Positions 8,578 to 17,188 of a stretch of 64,000 nt of DNA are shown here, piece after piece. The stretch spans positions 372,001-436,000 of the forward strand of contig NZ_STGQ01000003.1 of the NCBI RefSeq assembly GCF_004916975.1, read 5' to 3'. The position numbers and the translations under genes were made by a program. The stretch is from Paenibacillus dokdonensis (GTDB lineage Bacteria > Bacillota > Bacilli > Paenibacillales > Paenibacillaceae). Every line of letters begins with the position of its first letter. Position 1 is the first letter of the stretch. The notes under the pieces are model-generated. The model was not told where the DNA came from. It ran no database searches and saw only the letters and a list, made by a program, of their open reading frames with translations.

Positions 8578-9543
8578 ATGTTTAAAAAAGTACTCACGAT
8601 CAGTTTGACCTTAGCGCTCGCAGCCAGTCTTGCAGCTTGCGGATCCAAAAACGCCGGCACGAGCGGCGGGGACACAGCATCCGGAACCGCAGAAGCAGCA
8701 TCTTCGGCATATGTGCCGAAAGAGCTTAATGTACAGTTTGTGCCTTCCCAGAATGCGGATACGCTCGAAGCCAAAACCAAGCCGCTTGAAAAGCTGCTCG
8801 GAGACAAGCTTGGCATTCCGGTTCATGTGACCGTATCGCCGGACTATAACACGATCGTTGAAGCGATGGCTTCCAAACAGGTTGACGTTGGCTTCCTGCC
8901 GCCAAATGCTTATGTACTGGCTCATGATAAGAAAAAAGCAGCCGACCTGCTGCTTCAGGCACAGCGCTATGGCGTGAAGGATGAAACCGGCGAAGATACA
9001 ACGGACAAAGTCGACTTTTACAAAGCGATGATCGTGGTGAAAAAAGACTCTCCAATTCAAAGCCTGAAGGATCTGAAGGGCAAGAAAATTGGCTGGCAGA
9101 ACGTGACTTCCTCAGCTGGCTATGTCTTCCCGGCTGCTGAGCTGAAAAAAGAAGGCATTGATCCGGACAAAGACGTGCAAGGCGTAACGATCAAAGGACA
9201 TGATGCCGCCATTATGGCACTGTTGAACGGTCAGGTAGATGCTGTCGCCGTTTTCCAAGATGCCCGTAATACCGTTAAAAAAGACGTTCCAGACGTATTT
9301 GAAAAGACCCGTGTTCTTCACTATACCGCTAAAATCCCGAATGACACCGTCAGCGTACGCAATGATATGGACCAAAGCTGGAGAGACAAAATCAGCCAAG
9401 CTTTCATCGATATCACCAATGATGCTGAAGGCGCGGCAATCATCAAAGACATCTACACACATGTGGGCTATGTTGCCGGTGACGACAAAAATTTCGATCC
9501 GGTTCGTGAATATGCAGAAGCAGTAGGCCAAGAAATCAAGTAA
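8578..9543 (+). CDS. phnD: Phosphonate/phosphite/phosphate ABC transporter substrate-binding lipoprotein
   Basis: A 321-residue PhnD-family protein. The lipoprotein signal ends in LAASLAACGSK (Cys near residue 20). Typical PhnD features follow: VQFVPSQNADTLEAK, MASKQVDVGFLPPNAYV, LKGKKIGWQNVTSSAGYVFP and MALLNGQVDAVAVFQDAR. The lipid-anchored protein captures phosphonate, phosphite or a related oxyanion for the permeases. The ATG at 8578 follows GGAGGGG; an upstream GTG at 8563 overlaps the ribosome binding site and is rejected. First gene of phnD-phnC-phnE-phnE. No C-P lyase or phosphonatase gene is in the window, so the true ligand is open. Confidence 0.9.
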   Translation: MFKKVLTISLTLALAASLAACGSKNAGTSGGDTASGTAEAASSAYVPKELNVQFVPSQNADTLEAKTKPLEKLLGDKLGIPVHVTVSPDYNTIVEAMASKQVDVGFLPPNAYVLAHDKKKAADLLLQAQRYGVKDETGEDTTDKVDFYKAMIVVKKDSPIQSLKDLKGKKIGWQNVTSSAGYVFPAAELKKEGIDPDKDVQGVTIKGHDAAIMALLNGQVDAVAVFQDARNTVKKDVPDVFEKTRVLHYTAKIPNDTVSVRNDMDQSWRDKISQAFIDITNDAEGAAIIKDIYTHVGYVAGDDKNFDPVREYAEAVGQEIK

Positions 9544-9581
9544 TCATGCACTCCTGACAATCCAAGCAGTAACCGGGGCAG

Positions 9582-9614
9582 CACCGTCCATGATATTTTA
9601 TGGCGGTGTTGTTT
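9582..9614 (+). terminator. Intra-operon attenuating hairpin after the SBP gene
   Basis: CACCG-T-CCAT (9582-9591) pairs with ATGG-C-GGTG (9600-9608) and is followed by TTGTTT. Weak terminators after the substrate-binding gene are common in ABC operons and raise the SBP/transporter ratio. Confidence 0.55.
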
Positions 9615-9677
9615 CCCATTACGGGTGACACGGAAAAATCTTCCTTAGGAAACCATTCACAGAAAGTGGGCTTGATC

Positions 9678-10445
9678 ATGATTGAATTCGATAAAGTATC
9701 CAAGGTCTATCCGAACGGAACGGTCGGACTACGCAACATTAATCTCACTATTCAGGAAGGGGAGCTTGTCGTCATCGTCGGTTTATCCGGTGCAGGCAAA
9801 TCCACCTTTTTACGAAGCATCAACCGCTTAACCGATATTTCCACCGGAGAGATCAGAGTCGGCGGCAAATCCGTGACCCATGCCTCCGGCAGCCAGATCC
9901 GCCATATCCGGCGTGATATCGGCATGATTTTCCAGAGCTTCAATCTGATTAAACGTTCGACCGTCATGCGCAATGTACTATCCGGCAGGGTCGGCTATCA
10001 TTCTACGCTCCGCACCATGCTTGGCTGGTTTCCTAAAGAAGATGTGGAGCTGTCCCTGGATGCGCTGCAGCGTGTTAATATCCGGGAAAAAGCCTATATC
10101 CGCGCCGATGAGCTGTCAGGTGGACAGCAGCAGCGCGTATCGATTGCCCGCGCGCTTGCGCAGGAAGCAAGGGTCATCCTCGCTGATGAGCCTGTCGCTT
10201 CTCTTGACCCGCTTACTACACGCCAGGTGATGGACGATTTGAAGCGGATCAACCGGGATATGAATATTACCACGGTAATCAATCTCCACTTTATCGATCT
10301 GGCACGTGAATATGCGACACGGATTATCGGCCTCCGCGCCGGAGAGGTGGTCTTCGACGGAACACCTGCGGAAGCAACCGATGAAGCTTTTGCCGAAATC
10401 TACGGCCGTCCCGTGCTTCAGGATGAGCTGCTGGGAGGCGCATGA
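9678..10445 (+). CDS. phnC: Phosphonate ABC transporter ATP-binding protein
   Basis: A 255-residue ABC ATPase of the PhnC type. Walker A is GLSGAGKST (about 33-41), Q-loop MIFQSFNLIKRSTV, signature LSGGQQQRVSIARAL, Walker B VILADEPVASLD, and H-loop INLHFIDLAREY. I start at the ATG of MIEFDKVSKVYPNG. The frame runs 26 codons further upstream, but that stretch lies over the intergenic hairpin and has no good ribosome binding site. Its stop overlaps the first permease start, indicating translational coupling. It energises uptake of the PhnD ligand. Confidence 0.92.
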   Translation: MIEFDKVSKVYPNGTVGLRNINLTIQEGELVVIVGLSGAGKSTFLRSINRLTDISTGEIRVGGKSVTHASGSQIRHIRRDIGMIFQSFNLIKRSTVMRNVLSGRVGYHSTLRTMLGWFPKEDVELSLDALQRVNIREKAYIRADELSGGQQQRVSIARALAQEARVILADEPVASLDPLTTRQVMDDLKRINRDMNITTVINLHFIDLAREYATRIIGLRAGEVVFDGTPAEATDEAFAEIYGRPVLQDELLGGA

Positions 10446-11257
10446 TGAAGACGCCTATTTCAACGGCTGCTTTGAAGCCTTCAGCCCCTGACCTCAACCC
10501 GCCAAGAAAATATAAACAGTATGCAGGGTGGCTGGTTCTCATTGCCGTGCTGATTGCATGTTCAGTCCGGACAGAGGTAACCCCTTACCAGCTCATCAGA
10601 GGGCTGCCACAAATGGGCATCCTGCTGCAGGAGATGTTCCCGCCGGATTGGAGCTACCTGCCCACCATTTGGGCACCGATGCTGGAAACCGTCCAGATCG
10701 CCATTCTTGGCACGACGTTGGGCGGATTGCTTGCCATTCCGGTTGCGCTGCTATGCGCGTATAATCTGGGCTTAAGCCGCTTTGTCTCGTTCCCTGCCCG
10801 CATGGTGCTGAATCTGGTTCGTACCGTCCCTGATTTGCTGTTTGCTGCTATTTTCGTCGCGGTATTCGGTATCGGGCCATTTGCCGGTATGCTGGCGCTC
10901 GTTTTCTTCTCATTTGGTATCATCGCCAAGCTGACCTTTGAGGCCATCGAAGCCATCGATCCCGGTCCGCTGGAAGCCATGACTGCTGTCGGGGCAAACC
11001 GGATGCAGATCATTATGTTCGGTGTCGTACCTCAGGCGCTTCCGTACTTTATGTCCTATCTGCTCTATACTTTTGAAGTCAATGTACGGGCAGCGGCCGT
11101 GCTCGGGCTTGTCGGAGCTGGCGGTATCGGACTTTTGCTGGACCGCTCGCTCGGATTGTTCCGTTATGACCGGGCTGCGGTCATTATTCTGCTCACGCTC
11201 GTCATCGTGCTGGTCATTGATTACGGCAGTACGATCATCCGGAGGAAACTGTTATGA
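10442..11257 (+). CDS. phnE: Phosphonate ABC transporter permease (first)
   Basis: A 271-residue integral membrane protein with about six membrane segments. The binding-protein-dependent permease EAA-type loop is EAIDPGPLEAMTAVGANRMQ, which contacts PhnC. A cytoplasmic N-terminal tail of about 35 residues precedes the first helix. The start overlaps the end of phnC (GGAGG just upstream), and the stop overlaps the start of the second permease. The two permeases probably form a heterodimer. Confidence 0.9.
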   Translation: MMKTPISTAALKPSAPDLNPPRKYKQYAGWLVLIAVLIACSVRTEVTPYQLIRGLPQMGILLQEMFPPDWSYLPTIWAPMLETVQIAILGTTLGGLLAIPVALLCAYNLGLSRFVSFPARMVLNLVRTVPDLLFAAIFVAVFGIGPFAGMLALVFFSFGIIAKLTFEAIEAIDPGPLEAMTAVGANRMQIIMFGVVPQALPYFMSYLLYTFEVNVRAAAVLGLVGAGGIGLLLDRSLGLFRYDRAAVIILLTLVIVLVIDYGSTIIRRKLL

Positions 11258-12072
11258 AAAATGCGACTTCTGCTATAACCGGAAAAACATCCGGCTCTGT
11301 GTTCCGTTCACGTATACGTTTTGCACTCATTGGTTTACTCGTGATTATCGTCTACTACTGGTCGGTTCAAGGCATGCAGTTCGAGGGTATTCAGGGGACT
11401 GCCGGGACCGTCTCCAAATCCATTTTGCAGGGATTTTTGCATCCGGATTGGTCCTTCGTCTATATCGCGGAGGGAGAGGATTTGCTGCGGGGACTGCTCG
11501 ATACACTGGTCATATCCATTCTCGGGACGGTTGTTGCTGCTGTGGTCTGTATTCCGTTTGCTTTCTGGGCTTCTACTAATATGAGCCGGCAGCTTGCGGT
11601 ATCGGGCAGCGGTAAAATTGTACTGAGCATCATCCGCGTATTTCCGGAGATTATCGTTGCGATCCTGTTCATTAAGGCGGTTGGCCCCGGATCCTTCGCA
11701 GGTGTTCTTGCCCTCGGTATCCATTCGGTTGGCATGCTGGGCAAGCTTTATTCGGAGACCATTGAAGCCATTGACCGCGGCCCTCAGGAGGCTCTGATTG
11801 CGAGCGGTGCAAACCGGCTGCAGGTACTGCGTTATGCTGTGCTGCCGCAAGTAATACCCCAATTTCTATCCTACTCGCTGTACCGGTTCGAGATTAATAT
11901 CCGCTCCGCGACAACGCTTGGTCTGGTTGGTGCTGGCGGTATCGGTACACCGCTCATCTTTGCACTTCAGGTCCGCAACTGGAACCGGGTTGGCATTATT
12001 TTGCTGGGGATTATCGTGCTCATCATTTTGACCGATCTGATTTCGGGTTGGGTGCGGAGACGGATTATTTAA
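11254..12072 (+). CDS. phnE: Phosphonate ABC transporter permease (second)
   Basis: A 272-residue paralogue of the preceding permease with the same topology. The EAA loop is EAIDRGPQEALIASGANRLQ, and the C-terminal GLVGAGGIGTPLIFALQ segment is typical of PhnE. Last gene of the operon, four bases overlapping its neighbour, with a strong terminator 75 nt downstream. Two PhnE-type subunits are common in Gram-positive PhnCDE systems for phosphonates or phosphite. Confidence 0.9.
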   Translation: MKNATSAITGKTSGSVFRSRIRFALIGLLVIIVYYWSVQGMQFEGIQGTAGTVSKSILQGFLHPDWSFVYIAEGEDLLRGLLDTLVISILGTVVAAVVCIPFAFWASTNMSRQLAVSGSGKIVLSIIRVFPEIIVAILFIKAVGPGSFAGVLALGIHSVGMLGKLYSETIEAIDRGPQEALIASGANRLQVLRYAVLPQVIPQFLSYSLYRFEINIRSATTLGLVGAGGIGTPLIFALQVRNWNRVGIILLGIIVLIILTDLISGWVRRRII

Positions 12073-12147
12073 TCATTTTTTCAATCTCACATATTCTCGC
12101 ACCTGTACATCTTCTCCGCTAAGGCGATCTGTGTGCATCCACATACT

Positions 12148-12195
12148 AAAGGACTGCTTCCGGAGGTTTCCCCCTGACGGAAGCAGTCCTTTCTT
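12148..12195 (+). terminator. Terminator of the phnDCEE operon
   Basis: AAAGGACTGCTTCCG (12148-12162) pairs with CGGAAGCAGTCCTTT (12178-12192). A 15-bp perfect stem followed by CTTA on the plus strand. Confidence 0.85.
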
Positions 12196-12202
12196 ATCCG
12201 AT

Positions 12203-12236
12203 AAAAAAACGCCATATTCCAATTAGGAATACAGCG
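12203..12236 (-). terminator. Terminator of the WXG/lipase cassette
   Basis: On the minus strand CGCTGTATTCC / GGAATATGGCG forms an 11-bp stem (two G-T pairs) followed by seven Ts. It lies 11 nt after the stop at 12247. Confidence 0.85.
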
Positions 12237-12246
12237 TCCCTGTGAA

Positions 12247-12519
12247 CTACCTCATACTATCCGTCTGCTTCATTAGCTGTACGTATCGGATCAGCTCCGC
12301 CTTCTGCTGCTCGATGGAATGAACCCGGTTCGCCAGGCCGGAGAAAAAAGTCTCTACGAGCCCGCGCGTTACATTCGCGGATTGACCATTCCAATCATCC
12401 AGCCTGTGATAGAGGCTTCTGGCCTCCTGTTCATCGGACTGAATACGCCCCAGCAGCCAGCTCAGCTCACGCTCCGCCTGCAGCAGATCATCCAGCTCTA
12501 CAAGGATTTCCCCGTTCAA
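12247..12519 (-). CDS. Small helical WXG100-like protein, putative T7SS partner
   Basis: 90 residues, almost entirely predicted helical. A central turn WNGQSA (Trp near residue 43) looks like the W-x-G motif of WXG100 proteins, and the length is typical. It has no signal peptide. It follows the lipase gene by 17 nt on the same strand. In type VII systems such small partners pair with the WXG/LXG domain of a larger substrate and help target it. The family assignment rests only on size, helicity and the W-x-G turn. Confidence 0.65.
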   Translation of the reverse strand: MNGEILVELDDLLQAERELSWLLGRIQSDEQEARSLYHRLDDWNGQSANVTRGLVETFFSGLANRVHSIEQQKAELIRYVQLMKQTDSMR

Positions 12520-12536
12520 TTCATTCCCTCCACTTC

Positions 12537-13832
12537 TTATCCCATCATTTTCCCGTTGTTAGACGCATCAGCTTGCTGGAACTGTTCCGCTTTCTTATTG
12601 ATAAAGCCCAAAAACTCCGTTGTTTGCTGGACATGCCACTGCGTCAGTTCCGAAATGGAGGCATCCAGCTGTGCAACCATCGGCTGCAGCCTGCGGCTGT
12701 GGCTGGAATGCATATAATTCATCAGCTTGGATCTGACGGTCTGCATATCTGCGCTGATCTGCTGCGCATTCCGGTTCCATTTCTCCGCGACGCTGCTGAG
12801 CTCCTCGGGGGTTACCCGAATGAGTCCGCTGCCCGCTCCGCCCATCATCGCTCCCAATTGAGCCAGCCTTTGCATCTTTCCAAACGCATTCATTCCCAAG
12901 TCTTCCATCAATCTGAAGGATGCCGGCATCCGAGGTGCGCCATCCACCAATTCCCCGGTTTGATCGTCATACAGAGGATTTTTAATATAGCCGTTTTCAT
13001 CAAACTTGTATTGTTTCAAACCATGATAGTAAGGCCCATCGAGCGTATTTTTGGCTTTATCGATGAGGCTAACACCATCATTTGCATCCTTGTAATTAGA
13101 GTCAATATAGTAGGTCGAACCTACATGACGGTCATATCCGCCCAGTGTACCGCTGGCAATAATATCGCCGGGATGGGCATAATTCACGATTTGCGAATCA
13201 TATTCACCTGCCTCCGCCTTACGCCTGGCCGATGCTGACAGGCTGCCCATTACGGAAGGCGCGCTGAATGTAACGGCAGATAATCCCGTATAAGCGGCCG
13301 CATACTGTGCATTGCCACCCCCAAGGGAGTGTCCCGTCAAAGAAAAATCCAGATTCTTATGCTTTTTTTGCATCTCATTCGCGTAATCTTCAGCCTGGTA
13401 CAGCTGTTTGTCACCGTTAAAGGTTTTATCCAGCTGCCGATCCACTTCTCCGGCCCAGTCCTTGACCGTGGTGATGCCAACCTTATCCTCGATGCTTTGC
13501 ACAGCATCATCCCAGGGGTACTTCACCTCAAGGCTTTTATCAATCTTACGCCCCAGCTCACGGATGCCAATTCCACCATCGGCGATATAGTCCGGCACGG
13601 AATCCGACAACCCTTTGCCACCTTCCGTCCCCCGATAGGCAATTACGGCTTGTTTGGTGTCAGGATTGTAAAAGGTAACCGCGTCAAAACCCGTATGATC
13701 ATCATTGGCTGGCTTTTCAAGCACTTCCCAGCCCGGGAGCTCCTTCGGCTTGCTTCCTTTTTTCAAATCGTTGTAAGCGAGGTCCGACATTTTTTGGTAC
13801 ATTTCATCCGTAACTTCTGGCGCCTTGCTCAA
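12537..13832 (-). CDS. Lipase-fold protein with C-terminal WXG100-like domain, putative type VII secreted lipase toxin
   Basis: 431 residues. Residues about 1-300 form an alpha/beta-hydrolase of the lipase-3/DUF2974 type: oxyanion region VIAYRGTEGG, nucleophile elbow GHSLGG (Ser169), likely acid HPGD (Asp223) and likely His270 in YYHGLKQ. After a linker, residues 338-425 form a long helical hairpin beginning IRVTPEELSSVAEKW, the usual opening of WXG100 domains, here without a clear W-x-G turn. There is no signal peptide. The TTG start follows GGGAGGAG. The order enzyme then WXG domain is the reverse of LXG toxins and matches the reverse-domain staphylococcal T7SS lipase TslA. The neighbouring lipoprotein and small W-x-G protein fit immunity and partner roles. 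Toxin function is inferred. Confidence 0.75.
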   Translation of the reverse strand: MSKAPEVTDEMYQKMSDLAYNDLKKGSKPKELPGWEVLEKPANDDHTGFDAVTFYNPDTKQAVIAYRGTEGGKGLSDSVPDYIADGGIGIRELGRKIDKSLEVKYPWDDAVQSIEDKVGITTVKDWAGEVDRQLDKTFNGDKQLYQAEDYANEMQKKHKNLDFSLTGHSLGGGNAQYAAAYTGLSAVTFSAPSVMGSLSASARRKAEAGEYDSQIVNYAHPGDIIASGTLGGYDRHVGSTYYIDSNYKDANDGVSLIDKAKNTLDGPYYHGLKQYKFDENGYIKNPLYDDQTGELVDGAPRMPASFRLMEDLGMNAFGKMQRLAQLGAMMGGAGSGLIRVTPEELSSVAEKWNRNAQQISADMQTVRSKLMNYMHSSHSRRLQPMVAQLDASISELTQWHVQQTTEFLGFINKKAEQFQQADASNNGKMMG

Positions 13833-13866
13833 TCGTACTCCTCCCTCGCGTTTTTTCTAAATGGAC

Positions 13867-14238
13867 TTATTCCGGTTTGTCCTGCTTCGCAAACGGATCG
13901 ATCCCTTTGGCACGTATGGCCTTCTCAAGCTCGGGGCTCATCACAAAATTGGTTGTTTTCTTGTCTTCGTAATCGACCGATATATTGAAGCTTTCATCTG
14001 GGTGATCGGTCACATGGCCTTCCATCATAATCTTCGGAGATATGTATTCCGCTAATTTTTCCTGTTTGGTAATCTCCACATCCAGGTCATACTCATTTTT
14101 GAAATACTTGAGTGCTATTTCCTTGGCCTCCTGCATCTGGTTGGCCTTTTCCGTTTTGCTCACGCTTTGACAACCTCCCAACACCAAAATCATCGTCATC
14201 ATAAGAGCGATAGACCGAATAAACCTGCGAATAACCAT
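13867..14238 (-). CDS. Small lipoprotein, putative immunity protein to the adjacent lipase
   Basis: 123 residues. N-terminal signal RRFIRSIALMMTMILVLGGC is a lipobox with Cys near residue 23. The mature part has a helix (QMQEAKEIALKYFKNEYD) and a strand-rich segment, resembling small DUF4467/DUF1433-like lipoproteins of Firmicutes in layout only. The stop is 34 nt before the lipase start on the same strand, and the gene begins the cassette. In TslA-type systems a cell-surface lipoprotein blocks the secreted lipase, so immunity is the natural guess. The start is supported by AGAGAGGACTG. Confidence 0.7.
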   Translation of the reverse strand: MVIRRFIRSIALMMTMILVLGGCQSVSKTEKANQMQEAKEIALKYFKNEYDLDVEITKQEKLAEYISPKIMMEGHVTDHPDESFNISVDYEDKKTTNFVMSPELEKAIRAKGIDPFAKQDKPE

Positions 14239-14412
14239 CAGTCCTCTCTAACCCCTTTTTCTAAAATTAAACATGATTGGCAGTTATTAATCCAGTGTCT
14301 GGAAAAAAATCAGGAAAAAGTAACCACTAGCATTATGAAAATGCAGACCATTGGCTGAACCTCTCGTACCAAAGGCGCATGTAACTTATGGAATGTACCT
14401 ACTTATCAGCAT

Positions 14413-14447
14413 ATTAAAATGAGCCGGGGGAAAGTCCCTCAGCTCAT
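14413..14447 (-). terminator. Terminator overlapping the speD stop codon
   Basis: On the minus strand ATGAGC-TG-AGGG / CCCC-CG-GCTCAT followed by TTTAAT. The 5' arm includes the last codons of speD. Confidence 0.65.
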
Positions 14448-15245
14448 GTTTTTCCCATAATAGATTTCGTCCATCTCCTGCGTAATCCGTTCGGTGATTT
14501 CCTCCTGCTCCTCATCGCTCAGCTTGTCCTTGGTGTATCCGAAGAGATAGTTGTCCAGATCAAATTCCTTGAGTTTACACTTGGTATGAAAAATATGCTC
14601 CTGATACACATTCACGTCAATCATATCGTAAGAATCCTTCACATTGTCCGGAATATAGTTCTGAATCGAATTGATATCATGATCAATAAACAGCTTGTGA
14701 CCGTTAATATCCCGCGTAAATCCGCGAACCCGGTAGTCGATCGTCATAATATCCGTATCAAAGGAATGGATCAGGTAGTTCAGCGCCTTGAGTGGTGAGA
14801 TTTCGCCACAGGTCGATACGTCGATGTCCGCACGGAAGGTGCTGATTCCTTCATCTGGATGAAATTCAGGATAAGTATGAACGGTAATATGACTCTTATC
14901 GAGGGCCATCACGACCGAGTCCGGGAGAGGCCCCGGCGATTCCGTATAGGATTCCTTAGGCACTTCGACCACAGGTCCTTCCGAGACGAGTATCGTTACA
15001 CTCGCGCCTTGTGGCACGTAATCCTGCTTGGCTATATTCAGTACATGTGCGCCAATGATGTCCGATACATTTTTCAGAATAGCCGTGAGACGGTCCGCAT
15101 TATATTGTTCATCAATATATTCCAGGTAAGCTTCACGTTCCTCCTTGGTCCGGGTAAAGCATATATCGTACATATTAAAGGCCAAGGATTTGGTAAGATT
15201 ATTGAACCCATGCAGCTTCACATGCTGTTCAGGCATTATTTTCAT
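14439..15245 (-). CDS. speD: S-adenosylmethionine decarboxylase proenzyme (long bacterial form)
   Basis: 268 residues. The pyruvoyl-forming self-cleavage site is in DKSHITVHTYPEFHP (Ser after Lys, near residue 113). Other family features are the GFNNLTKSLAFNMYD N-terminus and FRADIDVSTCGEISPLKALNYLIH. It decarboxylates SAM to supply aminopropyl groups for spermidine. The length matches the E. coli-type SpeD of about 264 residues, rather than the short SpeH form. I start at the ATG at 15245 after GAGGTGG; the frame runs 28 codons further without a better site. It stands alone on the minus strand with its own terminator. Confidence 0.92.
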   Translation of the reverse strand: MKIMPEQHVKLHGFNNLTKSLAFNMYDICFTRTKEEREAYLEYIDEQYNADRLTAILKNVSDIIGAHVLNIAKQDYVPQGASVTILVSEGPVVEVPKESYTESPGPLPDSVVMALDKSHITVHTYPEFHPDEGISTFRADIDVSTCGEISPLKALNYLIHSFDTDIMTIDYRVRGFTRDINGHKLFIDHDINSIQNYIPDNVKDSYDMIDVNVYQEHIFHTKCKLKEFDLDNYLFGYTKDKLSDEEQEEITERITQEMDEIYYGKNMS

Positions 15246-15413
15246 GCTTCTTCCACCTCGCTGTCTCTCATATTCACTGCCTAATATTCCCTGATGGAGG
15301 CTGACTATCCGCCAAACAGTGACATTCAAAGTTTATTTAAACTTCTTACCCAATTCACATGAGAAGAAACCTCTTCCGCAACCTTAGAGAGAACATCTTT
15401 TCCTGGCAAATAT

Positions 15414-15444
15414 AAAAAAAACCGCCCCGCATTTAGCGGAACGG
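15414..15444 (-). terminator. Terminator of hflX
   Basis: On the minus strand CCG-TT-CCGC-TAAAT-GCGG-GG-CGG is followed by eight Ts. It lies 40 nt after the hflX stop. Confidence 0.85.
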
Positions 15445-15484
15445 CTTCACAGCTGACCTGTGATCTGCTTATTACAATGACTGG

Positions 15485-16765
15485 TTATTCAATGACAAAC
15501 TCACGGTATTTCTCATAGTCCATCTGTCTGCACTCGAGTGTTAATCGGGTTCCTTCATTCTCATACTCCGTTGCCCTAATATCCGCGTGCTCGTTCAAAT
15601 ACGACACCACCTGGCCTTGGTCATAGGGGATCAGCATATCACAATGAACATAATCCCTGAAAATAAAGCCCCGGATGAGGCTTATCAGCTCATCAATTCC
15701 GATTCGGGGTTTGGCGGCCAAATAAATGCTGTTCTCCTGAACCTCGGGAATCATGTGTCCGGCAAGATCACATTTGTTATAGGCAAATACCGTAGGGATA
15801 TCTGTCACGCCAATATCCTTGAGCGTATTTTCCGTGATTTGGATCAGCTGACCGTATTTCTCATTGGCATAATCCACGACATGAATGAGTAAATCCGCCT
15901 CGGCGACCTCTTCCAATGTCGAACGAAAAGCCTTAACCAGATGATGCGGGAGCTTGCTGACAAAGCCGACGGTATCGGTTAGGAGGAAGCTCTTATTGTC
16001 CTCAAGCTGAATGTTCCGAACAGAGGTTTCCAGCGTGGCAAACAGCATATCTTTCTCAAATACCGTTTTCTCGCCGCTTCCCCCTGCTGCTCCAAACTTC
16101 TCGATCATGGCATTCATAATCGTTGATTTGCCGGCGTTAGTGTATCCAACCAGGGATACAACCGGCAGTGCGTTCTTTTTACGCTGCTTTCGCTGCGTCT
16201 GGCGCTGAAATACGAGTGATTCCAGCTCCTTGTTCAAGGCTGTAATCTTCTCTTCAATCCGGCGGCGATCCAGCTCCAGCCGTGTTTCACCGGCACCCTT
16301 GTTTTTCGTGCCCACCCCGCCGCTTTGGCGTCCCAGCGACTCGCGAAGCCCGATTAGACGCGGCAGCATATACTGCAGCTGGGCCACTTCAACCTGAAGC
16401 TGGGCTTCGCGGGTCTTCGCCCGTTTTTCAAATATGTCCAGGATAAGTATCGTCCGGTCGATAACCTTGCAATCCAGATCGGATTCCAGATTACGCAGCT
16501 GCGATGGAGACAGCTCATCATTAAAAATGATCAGATTGGCCTCAAGCCCTTTGTACAAGCCGGAGAGTTCATCTACTTTTCCTGTGCCGATGTAATGGGA
16601 TTTGTTGACCCGCTCCATGTTTTGTGTGAGCTGTCCGACCACCTCAACCCCGCAGGCATCCGCCAGGTTGCCAAGCTCCTCCATCGAATATTCAAAGTCC
16701 TGCTGATGATTCAGGTTCACGCCGACCAATACGGCGCGCTGTTCCAATTGTTCCAATAGTTCCAT
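15485..16765 (-). CDS. hflX: GTPase HflX, ribosome-splitting factor
   Basis: 426 residues. The N-terminal HflX domain (ERAVLVGVNL ... GTGKVDEL) is followed by a coiled linker with the Gly-rich RESLGRQSGGVGTKNKGAGE segment. The G domain has GYTNAGKST (G1), DTVGFVSKLPHHLV (G3) and NKCDL (G4). HflX binds and splits stalled or stressed 70S ribosomes; a Listeria homologue, HflXr, confers resistance to macrolides and lincosamides. The gene has a leader of about 400 nt carrying a small uORF (17114-17152) and a terminator-like hairpin 40 nt before the start (16808-16834), which suggests attenuation. A terminator follows the gene. Confidence 0.93.
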   Translation of the reverse strand: MELLEQLEQRAVLVGVNLNHQQDFEYSMEELGNLADACGVEVVGQLTQNMERVNKSHYIGTGKVDELSGLYKGLEANLIIFNDELSPSQLRNLESDLDCKVIDRTILILDIFEKRAKTREAQLQVEVAQLQYMLPRLIGLRESLGRQSGGVGTKNKGAGETRLELDRRRIEEKITALNKELESLVFQRQTQRKQRKKNALPVVSLVGYTNAGKSTIMNAMIEKFGAAGGSGEKTVFEKDMLFATLETSVRNIQLEDNKSFLLTDTVGFVSKLPHHLVKAFRSTLEEVAEADLLIHVVDYANEKYGQLIQITENTLKDIGVTDIPTVFAYNKCDLAGHMIPEVQENSIYLAAKPRIGIDELISLIRGFIFRDYVHCDMLIPYDQGQVVSYLNEHADIRATEYENEGTRLTLECRQMDYEKYREFVIE

Positions 16766-16807
16766 ATATGAACCTCCACATATCGTTATTATTTTATAAT
16801 GAAAAAC

Positions 16808-16834
16808 AAAAAAACCGCAGGCCTCTACCTGTGG
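16808..16834 (-). terminator. Putative attenuator terminator in the hflX leader
   Basis: On the minus strand CCACAGG-TAGAGG-CCTGCGG (one G-T pair) is followed by seven Ts. It ends about 40 nt upstream of the hflX start and nothing else is encoded before it, so it would stop the leader transcript unless antitermination occurs. Confidence 0.7.
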
Positions 16835-17113
16835 TTAGAGCGAACGGAAAATAAAGGCGGACTGCCGGTCTGCAGCGATTTGGAGAAAAGCTGCAGCGGC
16901 AACGCTCTATTTCGGTTGGTTTCTTGGAAAGCCGAAAAAAGCAACGGCTATAGATATCCGAAAACAACAATGGAGAGGCAAAAGCCCTCTCCAGCTGCAC
17001 CCTGCGCACCTGGACTCCCTGGCGGCACGCTTTCTAAATTATGGGTTCATCAAAGATATACAGACCAATCCCGTTCGCCCTGCACAAATGCAGAGCCTTT
17101 GAGCACTATTCAA

Positions 17114-17152
17114 TTAGCGGCACAAAGTGAAGTAACGGAATTTAATGTACAT
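17114..17152 (-). CDS. 12-residue leader peptide uORF upstream of hflX
   Basis: ATG at 17152 to TAA at 17114 encodes MYIKFRYFTLCR. A GGAGGG lies 11 nt upstream, somewhat far but usable. It is the first ORF of the leader transcript. Short uORFs with downstream attenuators control several antibiotic-inducible ribosome-protection genes in Firmicutes, so a ribosome-stalling sensor is plausible. No homologue is recognised. Confidence 0.5.
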   Translation of the reverse strand: MYIKFRYFTLCR

Positions 17153-17188
17153 AGCTTCACGAACCCTCCGTTCATTGTAATTGTTACC

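Noticed and set aside
15245..15329. The longer speD start
   Set aside because: The extra 28 residues lack a ribosome binding site and are outside the family length.
16794..17009. A 71-codon minus-strand ORF in the same leader
   Set aside because: It starts inside a hairpin, runs through the terminator, and has no ribosome binding site.
16766..17152. T-box or 6S RNA in the hflX leader
   Set aside because: GCAGGGTGCAGC superficially recalls a T-box, but AGGGTGGNACCGCG and the stem I motifs are absent; no convincing 6S central bubble was found.
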